Part shown: one piece after another, positions 63,926 through 64,000 of the stretch
Layout of the letters: the number at the start of each line of letters is the position of its first letter
How positions within the stretch are numbered: the stretch's first letter is position 1
Assembly: GCA_036345935.2 (NCBI GenBank)
Contig: JADWOT020000006.1
Coordinates: 14,792,519 to 14,856,518 of the forward strand
From: Taenia hydatigena
Lineage: Eukaryota; Platyhelminthes; Cestoda; Cyclophyllidea; Taeniidae
Length of the DNA stretch: 64,000 nt
Reading direction: 5' to 3'
Made by a program: the position numbers and the translations under genes
The notes under the pieces: generated by a model
What the model was told of the DNA's origin: nothing
Database searches by the model: none
The model's input: the letters and a program-made list of their open reading frames with translations, nothing else

Positions 63926-64000
63926 ATCAAATTCATGCAATCTCCACCTGGCGCCTTTATTTTAACATATTTCGCAGCGTCACAGAAATTCCATATTTTC

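Larger units (their letters stand above)
62415..64000 (-). other. MGAT2 upstream intron with repeats
   Basis: No further MGAT2 exon (for example the HHWWWK segment) is found up to the window end, so this is intron. It holds an inverted repeat pair (62583-62765 and 63732-63925) and, between the copies, a plus-strand open stretch at 62934-63320. No other gene is supported. Confidence 0.6.

Overview
The window is eukaryotic nuclear DNA, most likely from a flatworm and probably a tapeworm. The genes are split by GT-AG introns, several of them only 29-38 bp long. A lineage-typical short terminal-repeat retroelement is scattered between them, and the background is AT-rich with long gene-poor stretches. 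The species cannot be named from sequence alone. All homology calls rest on remembered family sequences; no search was run.

Gene-rich left part (1-20000). C2CD5 (+, 17 exons, 401-9841, 5' end outside the window) runs tail-to-tail into PSMG4 (-, 10504-9971). A 3.8-kb retroelement cluster follows (11000-14416). TTI2 (+, 14973-16433) is tail-to-tail with FOXRED1 (-, 18760-16540), 106 bp apart. An acyl-CoA-binding protein gene (+, 19678-19964) diverges from FOXRED1.

Middle (19965-40607). This is a 20.6-kb stretch with no gene I can support. It holds one LTR fragment (31622-31699) and one small GC-rich island (about 26490-26640).

Right part. A protocadherin-like adhesion receptor (+, 40608-49049) has its whole ectodomain and membrane segment in one 3.1-kb exon, with the cytoplasmic tail on two more exons. 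An 11-kb gene-poor stretch (49050-60178) carries one complete and one decayed copy of the retroelement. The last five exons of MGAT2 (-, 62414-60179) lie at the right, and its upstream intron holds an inverted repeat pair.

The genes are mostly housekeeping: vesicle traffic (C2CD5), proteasome assembly (PSMG4), PIKK stability through the TTT complex (TTI2), mitochondrial complex I assembly (FOXRED1), acyl-CoA transport (ACBP) and N-glycan branching (MGAT2). The protocadherin is the one clear developmental or neuronal-type gene. They do not form a pathway, and there is no operon evidence beyond a possible trans-splice site at ACBP.

The most interesting system is a family of miniature LTR retroelements. 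Each has LTRs of about 185-204 bp (TG...CA), a tRNA-Leu-type primer-binding site, a polypurine tract and an internal region of only about 466-491 bp with no gag-pol. Two complete copies, one decayed copy, three solo LTRs and one fragment are present.
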